NCBI GenBank assembly: GCA_021775805.1
Contig: JAJFHD010000125.1
Coordinates: 124,001-188,000, forward strand
From: Alphaproteobacteria bacterium
GTDB lineage: Bacteria > Pseudomonadota > Alphaproteobacteria > Rhizobiales > JAJFHC01
Length of the DNA: 64,000 bases
Direction of reading: 5' to 3'
The notes beneath the pieces are model-generated. The model searched no databases. It saw only the letters and a list, made by a program, of their open reading frames with translations, and was not told where the DNA came from. Shown here piece by piece: positions 35,154 to 44,373 of the stretch. The position numbers and the translations under genes are program-made. Numbering within the stretch: the first letter of the stretch is position 1; each line of letters opens with the position of its first letter.

Positions 35154-36137
35154 ATGCCAAATTCAAAAACCGCCAAGACAGAGTTACGCCGCCGACGGGT
35201 TGCCGTTCTTGCTTACGACCGGATGGCGATGTTCGAGTTTTCGATCCCAGTTGAGATTTTTGGGCTGCCGCGGCCTTATCTCGATCCCTGGTATGAATGC
35301 GATGTCTGCGCCCTCGACGGCGGACCCTTGCGGGCAACCGGCGGCGTCACGGTTTCGGCACCCCATGGACTGGAAAGACTGGCGCAGGCCGACACCATCA
35401 TCATTCCAGGCTGGCGGGATCTCGATCAACCGCCGCCCGAGCGTCTGGTCGCTGCGCTGTTGACGGCTCACGCCCGTCGCGCCAGACTGGCGTCGATCTG
35501 TTCAGGGAGTTTCCTGCTGGCGGCAACCGGACTGCTGGACGGCCGAACGGCGACCACGCACTGGCACTATGCGGACCAGTTCCGCGCGCAGTTCCCGAAG
35601 GTGCGGCTGGACTCGAACGTGCTGTTCGTCGATGAGGGACAGGTGATCACGGCGGCCGGCAGTGCCGCGGGGCTCGACCTTTGCCTTCACCTCGTCCGTC
35701 TGGACTTTGGCGCGGCAGCAGCGGCCAAGGTAGCGCGCCGGTTGATCGTCTATCCTCACCGCGACGGCGGCCAGGCGCAGTTCATCGAGCATGGGGTCAT
35801 CGATGCCGCGCCCAGCAAGCTCGACGACATCGTGCTGTGGCTTGAAGACAATCTCTGCCAAGACATCACCATCGAGACCATGGCGGAGAAAGCGGCTCTC
35901 AGCCGGCGGACGTTTCTCAGGCGATTCAAACAGCGCTGCGGTCTGCCGCCTCATGCCTGGATCGTGTCACGGCGCCTGGTCAAGGCCCAGGAACTGCTCG
36001 AGGCAACCGACAACGACATGGAAGCGGTTGCCGTGGCGGCCGGCTTCGGGACACCGGCGGCCATGCGCCATCACTTCCGCCAGTCTCTCAACACCAGCCC
36101 GCAGACCTATCGCCAACGCTTCCGGCTCGAGCAGTAA
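35154..36137 (+). CDS. GATase1-AraC family regulator (FtrA-like)
   Basis: This 327-residue protein has an N-terminal DJ-1/PfpI-like domain (VAVLAYDRMAMFEFSIPVEIFG; ASICSGSFLLAATGLLDGRTATTHW) and a C-terminal AraC double helix-turn-helix (AALSRRTFLRRFKQ; VAVAAGFGTPAAMRHHFRQ). The YEC, GWRDLD and ATTHWHY segments resemble the FtrA subgroup. No ribosome binding site precedes the ATG and a palindrome ends 3 bases upstream, so the mRNA may be leaderless. Probable targets are itself and the divergent GST. Confidence 0.9.
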   Translation: MPNSKTAKTELRRRRVAVLAYDRMAMFEFSIPVEIFGLPRPYLDPWYECDVCALDGGPLRATGGVTVSAPHGLERLAQADTIIIPGWRDLDQPPPERLVAALLTAHARRARLASICSGSFLLAATGLLDGRTATTHWHYADQFRAQFPKVRLDSNVLFVDEGQVITAAGSAAGLDLCLHLVRLDFGAAAAAKVARRLIVYPHRDGGQAQFIEHGVIDAAPSKLDDIVLWLEDNLCQDITIETMAEKAALSRRTFLRRFKQRCGLPPHAWIVSRRLVKAQELLEATDNDMEAVAVAAGFGTPAAMRHHFRQSLNTSPQTYRQRFRLEQ

Positions 36138-36164
36138 GAACCTCGAAGCGGCAAAGCCGGCGCA

Positions 36165-37136
36165 TCATCCGTTCACGAGTTTGCCTGCGATCGGCGCCAA
36201 GGTCGCACTTTGGGCGTCGAAGGGGGTAGCCATGTCTGCGGCAACCCGGCGCGGGCTTGCCACATCCAGGCCTGCGGATGTGCCTTGGCGAGGGATCTCC
36301 AGGGGGCCCAGCGTGTGCAGAAAGTCATCGGTGCCACTGGTGCGGTCATAGACGGGAAAGTCGACCGAGCGGTCCCTGAAGCTCTTGAGCACCTGGCCCA
36401 GGCCCTTCATGCCGGTTTCTCTCTGGCGGCGGACCTGGCCCAGATCGACTTCCATGGGAAACATGTCTTCCTGGCCGCCGGACTGATGCAATACGGTTGC
36501 CGACGGGTCGATGATGCAGGACTGACCGACGCCGCCTGTGCTGAGGCCGTTTACATCGAGCACGTAGCATTGGAACTGGGCGGCGGTTGCCCGCGCGATG
36601 GCCAGTTCCGCGTCCCTGTCTGTGGTGCCGGTGAGAACCGGATGGAGGAGTACCTCGACGCCCTGACTTGTCAGATGACGGGTGGTTTCGGGGAACCAGA
36701 TATCGTAGCAGATAGAGAGACCGAACCGTCCAACCTCCGGCACGTCGAAATGACAGAATTCGGTGCCCGCGTCGATGCCAGCCTCGTATGGCCTGAACGG
36801 GAACATCTTGCGGTATTTGGCGACGACTTCACCGGCCGGATTGATGACGGCGGAGGTGTTGTAGATCCGGCCTTCGGGCGTTTTTTCGAACATCGATCCG
36901 GGAATCAGCCAGATGTTGTGCCGTCTGGCATCTTCGCGAAAGACTGCAAGGGCCTCGTTTTCGAAGGGCTGGGCAAACTTGGGCAAAGGTCCGTAGGGTG
37001 CCAGTTCGCTGAACAGAACCATTTGCGTCCAGGGAAACCGCGCCATCAGAACGTCGAGGCGATGCCGCATGCCCTCGACGTTCGACTGGAGGGCGGAGAC
37101 ATGCATCTGGATGCCGGCGATCGCGAAGGGTGTCAT
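36165..37136 (-). CDS. carbon-nitrogen hydrolase (nitrilase superfamily)
   Basis: This 323-residue protein has the full Glu-Lys-Cys triad: Glu44 (LFSELAPYG), Lys110 (KYRKMFPF) and Cys143 (SICYDIWFPE). The family hydrolyses nitriles, amides or carbamoyl groups. A C-terminal extension of about 60 residues follows the core. The substrate cannot be told; the WFPE segment is amidase-like. It converges with the FtrA-like gene and is divergent from ppc. Confidence 0.87.
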   Translation of the reverse strand: MTPFAIAGIQMHVSALQSNVEGMRHRLDVLMARFPWTQMVLFSELAPYGPLPKFAQPFENEALAVFREDARRHNIWLIPGSMFEKTPEGRIYNTSAVINPAGEVVAKYRKMFPFRPYEAGIDAGTEFCHFDVPEVGRFGLSICYDIWFPETTRHLTSQGVEVLLHPVLTGTTDRDAELAIARATAAQFQCYVLDVNGLSTGGVGQSCIIDPSATVLHQSGGQEDMFPMEVDLGQVRRQRETGMKGLGQVLKSFRDRSVDFPVYDRTSGTDDFLHTLGPLEIPRQGTSAGLDVASPRRVAADMATPFDAQSATLAPIAGKLVNG

Positions 37137-37329
37137 TACGGGTGTTGCTCCAAACTGAAAGAATCACGCAGCCTTATAGTCGATATTTGGACAGGCGTAA
37201 GGTTCAATATCCAAAAGCGACAGACCGGGTCGTCTTAGGTGGAGGTCATCGGGCCGAATTCAAGGCATTATCGTCTGGTTGGCCCCGAACAAGTCTGATC
37301 GCATCTAAGTGCAAGGAGTTTGAAACCAG

Positions 37330-40116
37330 ATGGAAAAGGACGTGGCAGCAGATGTGGTGCCGGAGGGGCACACAGGGGCGGATGACAAGGATCTGCCCTT
37401 GCGCGAGGATATCCGACTGCTCGGACGCTTGCTCGGAGACATTGTACGCGATCAGGAGGGGGCGGACGTTTTTGACGTTGTGGAGAACATCCGCCGGACC
37501 TCGATCCGGTTTCATCGCGACGATGAACTGCAAGCCAAAAACGACCTTGAAGACATCCTTGAGGGCCTCAGTCCGGAGCAGGCGGTCCAGGTGATCCGGG
37601 CATTCAGCTATTTTTCTCATCTGGCCAATCTCGCCGAGGACAAGCATCACATCCGGCGAACCCGGGCCCACGATATCGCCGGCTCACCACCCAGACCCGG
37701 TACGATCGAATCCGCTCTGGGGCATGCGACGGACGCCGGCCTCTCGGCTGCTGATCTTGAAGCCTTTTTCAACGGCGCTCTGGTCAGCCCGGTCCTGACC
37801 GCTCACCCCACCGAGGTGCGGCGCAAGAGCACCATGCGTCGGGAGATGGCGATGGCCGAACTGATCGACCGGCGAGAGCGCGAAACACTGACGCCGGAGG
37901 AGACAGAAGACATCGATGCCAAACTGGGTCGCGCCATCCTGACCCTCTGGCAAACCAATCTGCTGCGCCAGACCAAGCTCAATGTAGAAGACGAGGTGGA
38001 GAACGGGCTTACGTATTACGACTATACGTTCCTGCGCGAGTTGCCGCGTCTATATGCACGCCTTGAGGACCGACTTTCATTGCTGGATCCAGTATCGGCG
38101 CCGGTCCGGGTAGCGTCCTTCTTGCGTGTTGGCAGCTGGATCGGTGGCGACCGGGATGGCAACCCGTTCGTGACGGATGACGTTCTAAAGCAAACCCTAC
38201 GTATGCAGAGTGCCCGCGCCTTGGAGTTCTATCTGGACGAGTTGAAAAAACTCGAATCGGAAATTTCGCTTTCGGACCGGATGGTCTCCGTGTCGGATGC
38301 CCTGGCCGCGCTGGCGGACCGTTCGCCGGATACCTCGCCGCACCGTGGGGTTGAACCCTATCGCCGGGCCATATCGGGCATCCAGGCCAGACTGGCCGCC
38401 ACACACGAGACCCTGCAGCTTGGCGAGAGTTTGCCGGGGCCCGCGGGGGACGTTGAAACCTACCGCGATTCAGAAGCCTTGTTGTGTGACCTCGAAATCA
38501 TTCACGACTCACTTCTGAACAACGGCTCGGCTGCCCTGACGGAAGGCCGTCTGCGCCGGTTACGCCGCGCCGTCGACTGTTTCGGGTTTTATCTGGCAAC
38601 CCTCGACATGCGCCAGAATTCAGACGTTCACGCCCGCACGTTCGGTGAGCTACTTGAGGCCGTTGATCCGGATAAAGACTATCAGACAATGTCCGAGGAC
38701 GACCGTGTTGCTCTGCTTACGGACGAACTTAAATCTGCGCGACCGCTGCTTCGGCCGTTCTGGACCTACTCGGAAGAGACCGGGAAAGAACTCGCCATAT
38801 TGCGGTCGGCGGCTGAAAGCCTCGACCGCTACGGGACGGGGGCGATTACGACGGCGATCGTCTCCAACACGCAGAGCGTGTCAGACCTGCTCGAGCTCGC
38901 CGTACTGCTCAAGGAATCGGGTCTGGCGACGCCGGATGGGCAGAGCATGATCAATGTGGTGCCCCTGTTCGAAACCATCGAGGATTTGCGCAACTGCATC
39001 ACCATCATGGATCGTCTGCTGGCGATCCCTGCCTATCGTGCAATGGTGGACAGCCGTGGCGGGGTCCAGGAAGTCATGCTGGGCTATTCGGACAGCAACA
39101 AGGATGGCGGATACATCACGTCGGGCTGGGAGCTCTACAAGGCAGAGATCGGTTTGATCGCGTTGTTTGCGAAGCACGGCGTCAGGCTGCGCCTGTTCCA
39201 TGGCCGTGGCGGTACGGTGGGGCGTGGCGGCGGTCCAAGCTTCGATGCGATCCTGGCTCAGCCGGCGGGAGCGGTGGACGGCCAGATCCGCGTCACGGAA
39301 CAGGGCGAGATTATTTCGAGCAAGTACACCAATCCGGATCTGGGGCGACGCAATCTGGAAATTCTCGCGGCGGCCTGTCTCGAAGCCTCCCTGCACAAGC
39401 CCGAAGATGAAAGCGTTCCTCAAACCTTTCTTGACGCAATGGACGCTCTGTCGGCCGAAGCATTCCGGTCCTATCGCGCCCTGGTGTACGAGACCCCGGG
39501 ATTCGTCGAGTATTTCAGGGCGTCGACCGTGATCAACGAGATTGCAACGCTCAACATCGGCTCGCGCCCTGCCTCGCGCAAGAATACCGGCCGGATCGAG
39601 GATCTGCGCGCCATCCCCTGGGTCTTCAGCTGGTCGCAGTGCCGGTTGATGCTGCCGGGCTGGTATGGTTTCGGCAGTGCTGTGACGGCATGGCTTCTGG
39701 GCAATCCCAGCGGGCTGGAATTGCTGCGGGACATGTATCGGGACTGGCCTTTCTTCCGGGCACAGTTGTCGAACATGGATATGGTGCTGGCCAAATCGAG
39801 CATTGCCATTGCCTCGCGTTATGCGGAACTGGTGCCTGATGAAGACCTCCGGCAGAAGATTTTCCAGCGTATCCGCAAGGAACGCGAAGACTCGATCGAG
39901 GCCTTGCGGAAAATCACGGGAAACGACGCGCTGCTGGCGGGCAACCCGTTGCTGTCGCGTTCAATCTCGAACCGCTTTCCCTACCTCGACCCGCTCAATC
40001 ACCTGCAGGTCAACCTGCTCAGGGAGTACCGCGAGAAAACCGAGAACCCGAAGGTCTTGCGCGGGATTCAGCTGACGATCAACGGGATCTCTGCGGGGTT
40101 GAGGAACAGTGGATAA
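37330..40116 (+). CDS. ppc: phosphoenolpyruvate carboxylase
   Basis: This 928-residue enzyme carboxylates PEP with bicarbonate to oxaloacetate, replenishing the TCA cycle. Key motifs are VLTAHPTEVRRKS (catalytic His, near residue 158), VGSWIGGDRDGNPFVT, LGYSDSNKDGGY (near 583) and FHGRGGTVGRGGGPS (about 623-637). The protein ends with the usual short tail, here NSG. Length is normal. AAGGAG lies 11 bases before the ATG. Confidence 0.97.
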   Translation: MEKDVAADVVPEGHTGADDKDLPLREDIRLLGRLLGDIVRDQEGADVFDVVENIRRTSIRFHRDDELQAKNDLEDILEGLSPEQAVQVIRAFSYFSHLANLAEDKHHIRRTRAHDIAGSPPRPGTIESALGHATDAGLSAADLEAFFNGALVSPVLTAHPTEVRRKSTMRREMAMAELIDRRERETLTPEETEDIDAKLGRAILTLWQTNLLRQTKLNVEDEVENGLTYYDYTFLRELPRLYARLEDRLSLLDPVSAPVRVASFLRVGSWIGGDRDGNPFVTDDVLKQTLRMQSARALEFYLDELKKLESEISLSDRMVSVSDALAALADRSPDTSPHRGVEPYRRAISGIQARLAATHETLQLGESLPGPAGDVETYRDSEALLCDLEIIHDSLLNNGSAALTEGRLRRLRRAVDCFGFYLATLDMRQNSDVHARTFGELLEAVDPDKDYQTMSEDDRVALLTDELKSARPLLRPFWTYSEETGKELAILRSAAESLDRYGTGAITTAIVSNTQSVSDLLELAVLLKESGLATPDGQSMINVVPLFETIEDLRNCITIMDRLLAIPAYRAMVDSRGGVQEVMLGYSDSNKDGGYITSGWELYKAEIGLIALFAKHGVRLRLFHGRGGTVGRGGGPSFDAILAQPAGAVDGQIRVTEQGEIISSKYTNPDLGRRNLEILAAACLEASLHKPEDESVPQTFLDAMDALSAEAFRSYRALVYETPGFVEYFRASTVINEIATLNIGSRPASRKNTGRIEDLRAIPWVFSWSQCRLMLPGWYGFGSAVTAWLLGNPSGLELLRDMYRDWPFFRAQLSNMDMVLAKSSIAIASRYAELVPDEDLRQKIFQRIRKEREDSIEALRKITGNDALLAGNPLLSRSISNRFPYLDPLNHLQVNLLREYREKTENPKVLRGIQLTINGISAGLRNSG

Positions 40117-40120
40117 TTGG

Positions 40121-40231
40121 CGATGTCATCCTTGGGCTTGACCCGAGGAGCTTGCAATACTGCAACAGGTGGTGAGTCCGGGGATGCTCGCATCACGTGC
40201 GAGCCTGACAGTTGGGAGGGCGGACTCCGGC
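40121..40231. repeat. compound palindromic repeat after ppc
   Basis: A first hairpin (40129-40149) has arms TCCTTGGG and CCCGAGGA around CTTGA, the CTTGA-core family of this window. A second, nested structure follows: GAGTCCG (40174-40180) with CGGACTC (40221-40227), and inside it GCTCGCA (40186-40192) with TGCGAGC (40198-40204). It fills the gap between two convergent genes and may act as a terminator, but no T-run is present. Confidence 0.6.
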
Positions 40232-40237
40232 GTCACA

Positions 40238-41542
40238 CTATCGAAATGTGTCTTCCATCTGCCGGCGGAAGGATGCGGTTTCGTCTTCCTGCCATCCGGT
40301 CACGTCCGACCACGTGAGCAACGACCCTTCGGCGACGTCGCGTGTCATGGTCACACCATGGGCAAGTCCGATCGGCAACAGGCCTTCGCGCAGGGACCGG
40401 TCGGCGGGTACGATCTTGCCCCAGGCTGTGTAACCGCCTTCACCATCGAGGCGCTCGCCCTGCTTCAGGTCTTTCTTGGCAACGGCGGCTGCATCGCCTG
40501 AAAAACCGCGGGTGCAGCCGGTGGGTTCGCCGCGCAGGGCGGCGGAGAGGACTGAGATGTTGAGTTCAAGGCCGATCAGATGAAACGGTTTGTACATTGC
40601 GGCGTAACGGCCTGACTGGTCGGTTTCCAGTCCGTATTGTTGGAAGCACTTGGCGGCATAGTCGTTTGGCGCTTCAAAGACCGCGTAGACGCCCCAGCGC
40701 AGATTGTTCTCGACCGTGGTGCCGTCACGATGCAGCGAAGAGACAACTTCGACCTGGCCTTTGTGTTCAAGCAAGCCGCCTTCCACCTTGGGGCGCAGCA
40801 TCTGGGCAAGGTCATTCGATCCGACAGGCGGGAAGCCCAGACCGTCGCTCGGCGGCAAAAGGCCGGTGGCGTTGGCGATGGCGGTCATTTCGATCGCCGA
40901 CTTGGTGCCGTCGATGAAGGAATTGAACATCTGGGGGTTCATGCGGTCGGCTTCGGCCCTTTCCTTCGGGATGCCGTAATACTCCCACACGGTGTCGGGT
41001 GTGGAGGCGTGGAAAGCCGGCAGGTACTTTGTGCCCTTGCCGGCGGCGACCACGTCGAAGCCGCAGGCACGGGCCCAGTCGACGATCTCGGCGGTCAGGG
41101 CAGGCTGGTCGCCATAGGCCATGGAATAGACGACGCCCGCGGCACGGGCCCGCTGGGCGAGCAGGGGGCCTGCGAGCACATCGGCCTCGACATTGACCAT
41201 AACCATGTGCCGGCCCTGGTCGATGGCGGCGTTGGCGTGACGTATGCCGGCGGCCGGGTTTCCGGTGGCGTCGATCACGACGTCAATGCCGTCGCCTGCA
41301 ATGGCGGCGACGCCATCGTCCGTAAATGCCGTCTGCGCGATCAACTCCTCGCTCCAGCCGACGTTGCGGCAGGCAGCCCTAGCGCCGTCGACATTCAGAT
41401 CGGCAATCGCTGCAACGTCGAGCCCATCGGTTGAAGGGACTTGCGCCAGAAACATGGAGCCGAATTTTCCGGCCCCGATCAACGCCACACGCACTGGGCC
41501 TTTGTCGTCGACACGGTTCTGCAACAGGTGGTGAAGATTCAT
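40238..41542 (-). CDS. COG4091-type NAD(P)-dependent dehydrogenase with SAF domain
   Basis: This 434-residue protein has an N-terminal Rossmann fold (VRVALIGAGKFGSMFLAQ), a central homoserine-dehydrogenase-like part (DVVIDATGNPAAG, MVNVEADVLAGPLLA) and a C-terminal SAF domain (about 355-425, LKQGERLDGEGGYTAWGKI). The class is annotated as predicted homoserine dehydrogenase, but no threonine pathway genes are near and the real substrate is unknown; relatives occur with sugar-acid catabolism. It ends against the repeat at 40121-40231. Confidence 0.85.
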   Translation of the reverse strand: MNLHHLLQNRVDDKGPVRVALIGAGKFGSMFLAQVPSTDGLDVAAIADLNVDGARAACRNVGWSEELIAQTAFTDDGVAAIAGDGIDVVIDATGNPAAGIRHANAAIDQGRHMVMVNVEADVLAGPLLAQRARAAGVVYSMAYGDQPALTAEIVDWARACGFDVVAAGKGTKYLPAFHASTPDTVWEYYGIPKERAEADRMNPQMFNSFIDGTKSAIEMTAIANATGLLPPSDGLGFPPVGSNDLAQMLRPKVEGGLLEHKGQVEVVSSLHRDGTTVENNLRWGVYAVFEAPNDYAAKCFQQYGLETDQSGRYAAMYKPFHLIGLELNISVLSAALRGEPTGCTRGFSGDAAAVAKKDLKQGERLDGEGGYTAWGKIVPADRSLREGLLPIGLAHGVTMTRDVAEGSLLTWSDVTGWQEDETASFRRQMEDTFR

Positions 41543-41717
41543 CTGGGATCGTCTCCGTTGTTTTTCTTGAGGCCCTAAAGCCCTTTTTCCTGGATTTCAG
41601 CCTTGCACTCAAGCCAATCCGGGCGTAGCGTCCGCGCCGCATGCCGGTACAGGGTTGCCTACCATGTGCCGGTTCTGCGTCAACCTGAAAACTTTTGAAA
41701 AATCTTTGGGGGTTCCA

Positions 41718-42920
41718 ATGGGTTTTATCGCCGACTCGCTTTCCCGCGTCCAACCGTCAGCAACAATCGCGGTCTCGACAAAGGCCCGCGAACTCAAAGC
41801 GGCAGGGCGCGATGTTATTGGCCTGGGTGCCGGTGAACCGGATTTCGATACACCGGACAACATCAAGCAGGCAGCCATCGAGGCGATTAATCGCGGTGAA
41901 ACCAAATACACAGCCGTTGACGGCATTCCGGAACTGAAAGAGGCGATCTGCGCAAAATTCAAACGCGAGAACGGCCTCGACTACGAGCCGTCGCAGGCGT
42001 TCGTGGCACCCGGCGGCAAGCCGATTTTGTACAACGCCATGGTGGCAACGCTCAACCCGGGCGATGAGGTGGTCATTCCGGCACCGTTCTGGGTGTCCTA
42101 TCCCGATATCGTTCTGCTGGCCGGCGGCACGCCGGTCATCGTCGACACGACTTTCGAAAACAGTTTCAAGCTGACGGCGGAAGCGCTGGAAACAGCGATT
42201 ACGCCAAAGACCAAGTGGTTCGTCTTCAATTCACCGTCAAACCCGACTGGCGCTGCGTACAGCCATGACGAGCTGAAAAAACTGACCGATGTCCTGATGC
42301 GTCACGAGCATGTCTGGGTGCTGACCGACGACATGTACGAACATCTGACCTATGACGGTTTCAAGTTCGCCACCCCGGCCGAGGTCGAACCGGGACTTTA
42401 CAACCGCACACTGACCATGAATGGCGTGTCCAAGGCCTATGCCATGACCGGTTGGCGGATCGGTTATTGTGCCGGGCCTGTGGAGCTGATCAATGCCATG
42501 CGCAAGGTTCAGTCGCAGTCGACCTCCAATCCGACCAGCATCAGCCAATGGGCAGCGGTCGAAGCGCTCAACGGGACGCAGGATTTCATCCCCGAACGCG
42601 CCGAAGTCTTCAAGGGAAGGCGGGACCTCGTGGTCTCCATGCTCAACCAGGCGAGAGGCATCCAGTGTCCAAGCCCGGAAGGCGCGTTCTACGTCTATCC
42701 CAGTTGCGAGGGCTGCATCGGCAAGACGACACCGTCCGGCAAAGTGCTCGAGACGGATGAGGATTTCGTAACGGCGCTGCTTGAAGAGGAAGGCGTGGCC
42801 GTGGTCCAGGGGGCGGCTTTCGGCCTGTCGCCGTTTTTCCGTATATCCTATGCGACGTCGACGGAAGCGCTCGAAGATGCCTGTACGCGGATACAGCGGT
42901 TCTGCGGGTCTTTGCGCTAA
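41718..42920 (+). CDS. class I/II pyridoxal-phosphate aminotransferase (AspB-like)
   Basis: This 400-residue aminotransferase starts at MGFIADSLSRVQPSAT, the usual alphaproteobacterial aspartate aminotransferase N-terminus. It has GAGEPDFDTPDNIK, the NSPSNPTGAAYS substrate-binding segment, PLP Lys near residue 239 (NGVSKAYAMTGWRIGY) and the carboxylate-binding Arg in FFRISYATS. The frame is open from 41655, but this ATG follows a G-rich site and fits the family. It probably transaminates aspartate and perhaps aromatic or prephenate-type substrates. Confidence 0.93.
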   Translation: MGFIADSLSRVQPSATIAVSTKARELKAAGRDVIGLGAGEPDFDTPDNIKQAAIEAINRGETKYTAVDGIPELKEAICAKFKRENGLDYEPSQAFVAPGGKPILYNAMVATLNPGDEVVIPAPFWVSYPDIVLLAGGTPVIVDTTFENSFKLTAEALETAITPKTKWFVFNSPSNPTGAAYSHDELKKLTDVLMRHEHVWVLTDDMYEHLTYDGFKFATPAEVEPGLYNRTLTMNGVSKAYAMTGWRIGYCAGPVELINAMRKVQSQSTSNPTSISQWAAVEALNGTQDFIPERAEVFKGRRDLVVSMLNQARGIQCPSPEGAFYVYPSCEGCIGKTTPSGKVLETDEDFVTALLEEEGVAVVQGAAFGLSPFFRISYATSTEALEDACTRIQRFCGSLR

Positions 42921-42935
42921 CGGGTTCAAATCGTT

Positions 42936-42954
42936 ATCGATTGTCTCGATTTTT
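42936..42954 (+). terminator. weak intrinsic terminator after aminotransferase gene
   Basis: ATCGA and TCGAT form a 5-base stem around TTGTC, followed by TTTT. The stem is short and not GC-rich, so the call is tentative; it lies 15 bases past the stop codon. Confidence 0.35.
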
Positions 42955-43017
42955 CCAGCCGGTGCTGTAGAGTACTCAGTGTCGTTTTGATTCTCGTGGC
43001 TGGAAGGGAAATCGCCG

Positions 43018-43206
43018 ATGTCTGTTGAGCCCCGGTATCTGTTCGTTGTGTCGATGGATGTGGAGCCGGACTACACAGCGCTCTATGAAATCGGCAGTTC
43101 TGACGTTCCGGCAAGCGACACCTGGGCCGAAGCGGTTGAGCGCGGGCGCCTGGCGTCCCATGTGAGACCGCATACGTCGAACCGGTCACACGGTCCTGCA
43201 AGGTAG
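43018..43206 (+). pseudogene. short EthD-like remnant, internally deleted
   Basis: This 62-residue frame has GAAGGGA 10 bases before the ATG. Its first part (RYLFVVSMDVEPD) looks like the N-terminus and its second part (ALYEIGSSDVPASDTWAEA, then RPHTSNRSH) like the C-terminus of a family of small dimeric ferredoxin-like (EthD-like) proteins of about 100-200 residues. The middle is missing, as if by an in-frame deletion. It lies 7 bases before the Gfo/Idh/MocA start. It may be a remnant or a real mini-gene; the family assignment is from memory. Confidence 0.45.
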
Positions 43207-43213
43207 TGTGACC

Positions 43214-44179
43214 ATGGCATCTACAGCCCACAGGATTGCGGTCGTCGGCCTTGGTATCATGGGCCGGCGCATGCTGGCGAACATCAACCGTCACCCGGAT
43301 TTCGAAGCGGCGGGCCTTTGGGATCCGTCAGATGCGTCCTGCCAGAAGACGCTGGACGAGGCCCCGGAGTCCAACATGGCCCGTTCGGCGCAAGCGGCGA
43401 TCGAGAGCGCCGATGCGGTCTATTTCGCCTGTCCGCCAGGACCGCGCAAGGCGCTGGCCCTGGCTGCGGCGAAGCAGGGTAAGGCCGTCTTTCTTGAGAA
43501 GCCACTGGGGATAGACGTGGACGAGAGCCGCGATCTGGTTCGGGAACTGGACCAAAGCGGGGTTGCCTGCGCGGTCAATTTTACACAGGCCGGCGGCCGT
43601 GCGCTGGCGGAGGTGGTCCGCGCTCAAAAGTCCGGTGAGACTGGCGCTATGGTGGGCGTCGATATCGTGGTCACCTATCCGGCGTGGCCGCGGGCGTGGC
43701 AGGTCGAGGCCGACTGGCTGCGGTTTCGCGCCGAAGGGGGGTATACCCGCGAAGTTGTTTCCCATTTCATGTTCCTGACGGAACGGCTGATCGGGGAGAC
43801 CTGGCTGATCCGGGGCCATGCTTATTATCCCGACGACGATGCCTTGTGCGAAACCCATGTCATGGCGCGGCTGGAAAATGTCGACGGCGTGCCGGTTACA
43901 ATTATGGGATCGGTCGGCGGCGTTCAGCCCGACCGCCAGGAGGTTACCGTCACAGGCGAGCGGTGCAGCTACCGGATATCAGAGTTTTTTCACCTGACCC
44001 GCTCCGATGGCGGTGCGTTCGAGGATGCAATTGAGATGTCCGACGATCCGAGGCTCGAGGCCTTGCAACGTCAGCTCGACGAGTTTGACAAATGTCTGCG
44101 CGGCGAACCTCACCTGCTTGCTACTCCCCGGGAGGCTCTGAGCGTTCAGAGAAAAATCGAAGCCATCCTTTCCGCCTGA
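43214..44179 (+). CDS. Gfo/Idh/MocA-family oxidoreductase
   Basis: This 321-residue protein has an N-terminal NAD(P) fold (RIAVVGLGIMGRRMLAN), the sugar-dehydrogenase EKP motif in VFLEKPLGIDVDE, and a C-terminal alpha/beta domain with GGYTREVVSHFMFLTE (substrate-side His). The frame is open from a GTG at 43208; the ATG at 43214 is preferred. Such enzymes oxidise or reduce sugars, inositols or related polyols; substrate unknown. It may be co-transcribed with the short frame upstream. Confidence 0.87.
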   Translation: MASTAHRIAVVGLGIMGRRMLANINRHPDFEAAGLWDPSDASCQKTLDEAPESNMARSAQAAIESADAVYFACPPGPRKALALAAAKQGKAVFLEKPLGIDVDESRDLVRELDQSGVACAVNFTQAGGRALAEVVRAQKSGETGAMVGVDIVVTYPAWPRAWQVEADWLRFRAEGGYTREVVSHFMFLTERLIGETWLIRGHAYYPDDDALCETHVMARLENVDGVPVTIMGSVGGVQPDRQEVTVTGERCSYRISEFFHLTRSDGGAFEDAIEMSDDPRLEALQRQLDEFDKCLRGEPHLLATPREALSVQRKIEAILSA

Positions 44180-44373
44180 ACCGAGTTTTCCGGGCTGGTT
44201 GTGGGCGCCCGCCTGAGGCTTCCGGGTGTCCGGCGGCGTGGAGCGGAGGCAATTTGTCCGGTTCTCCCTTGCATCTTTTGTGAAACGGGGTGACCATGTC
44301 TTTCGGGCAGTCATAAAACCTTCAAAATAAGTCAACTGCCCACTCCTTACCACGTCAACAGAAAGGGAGTGAC

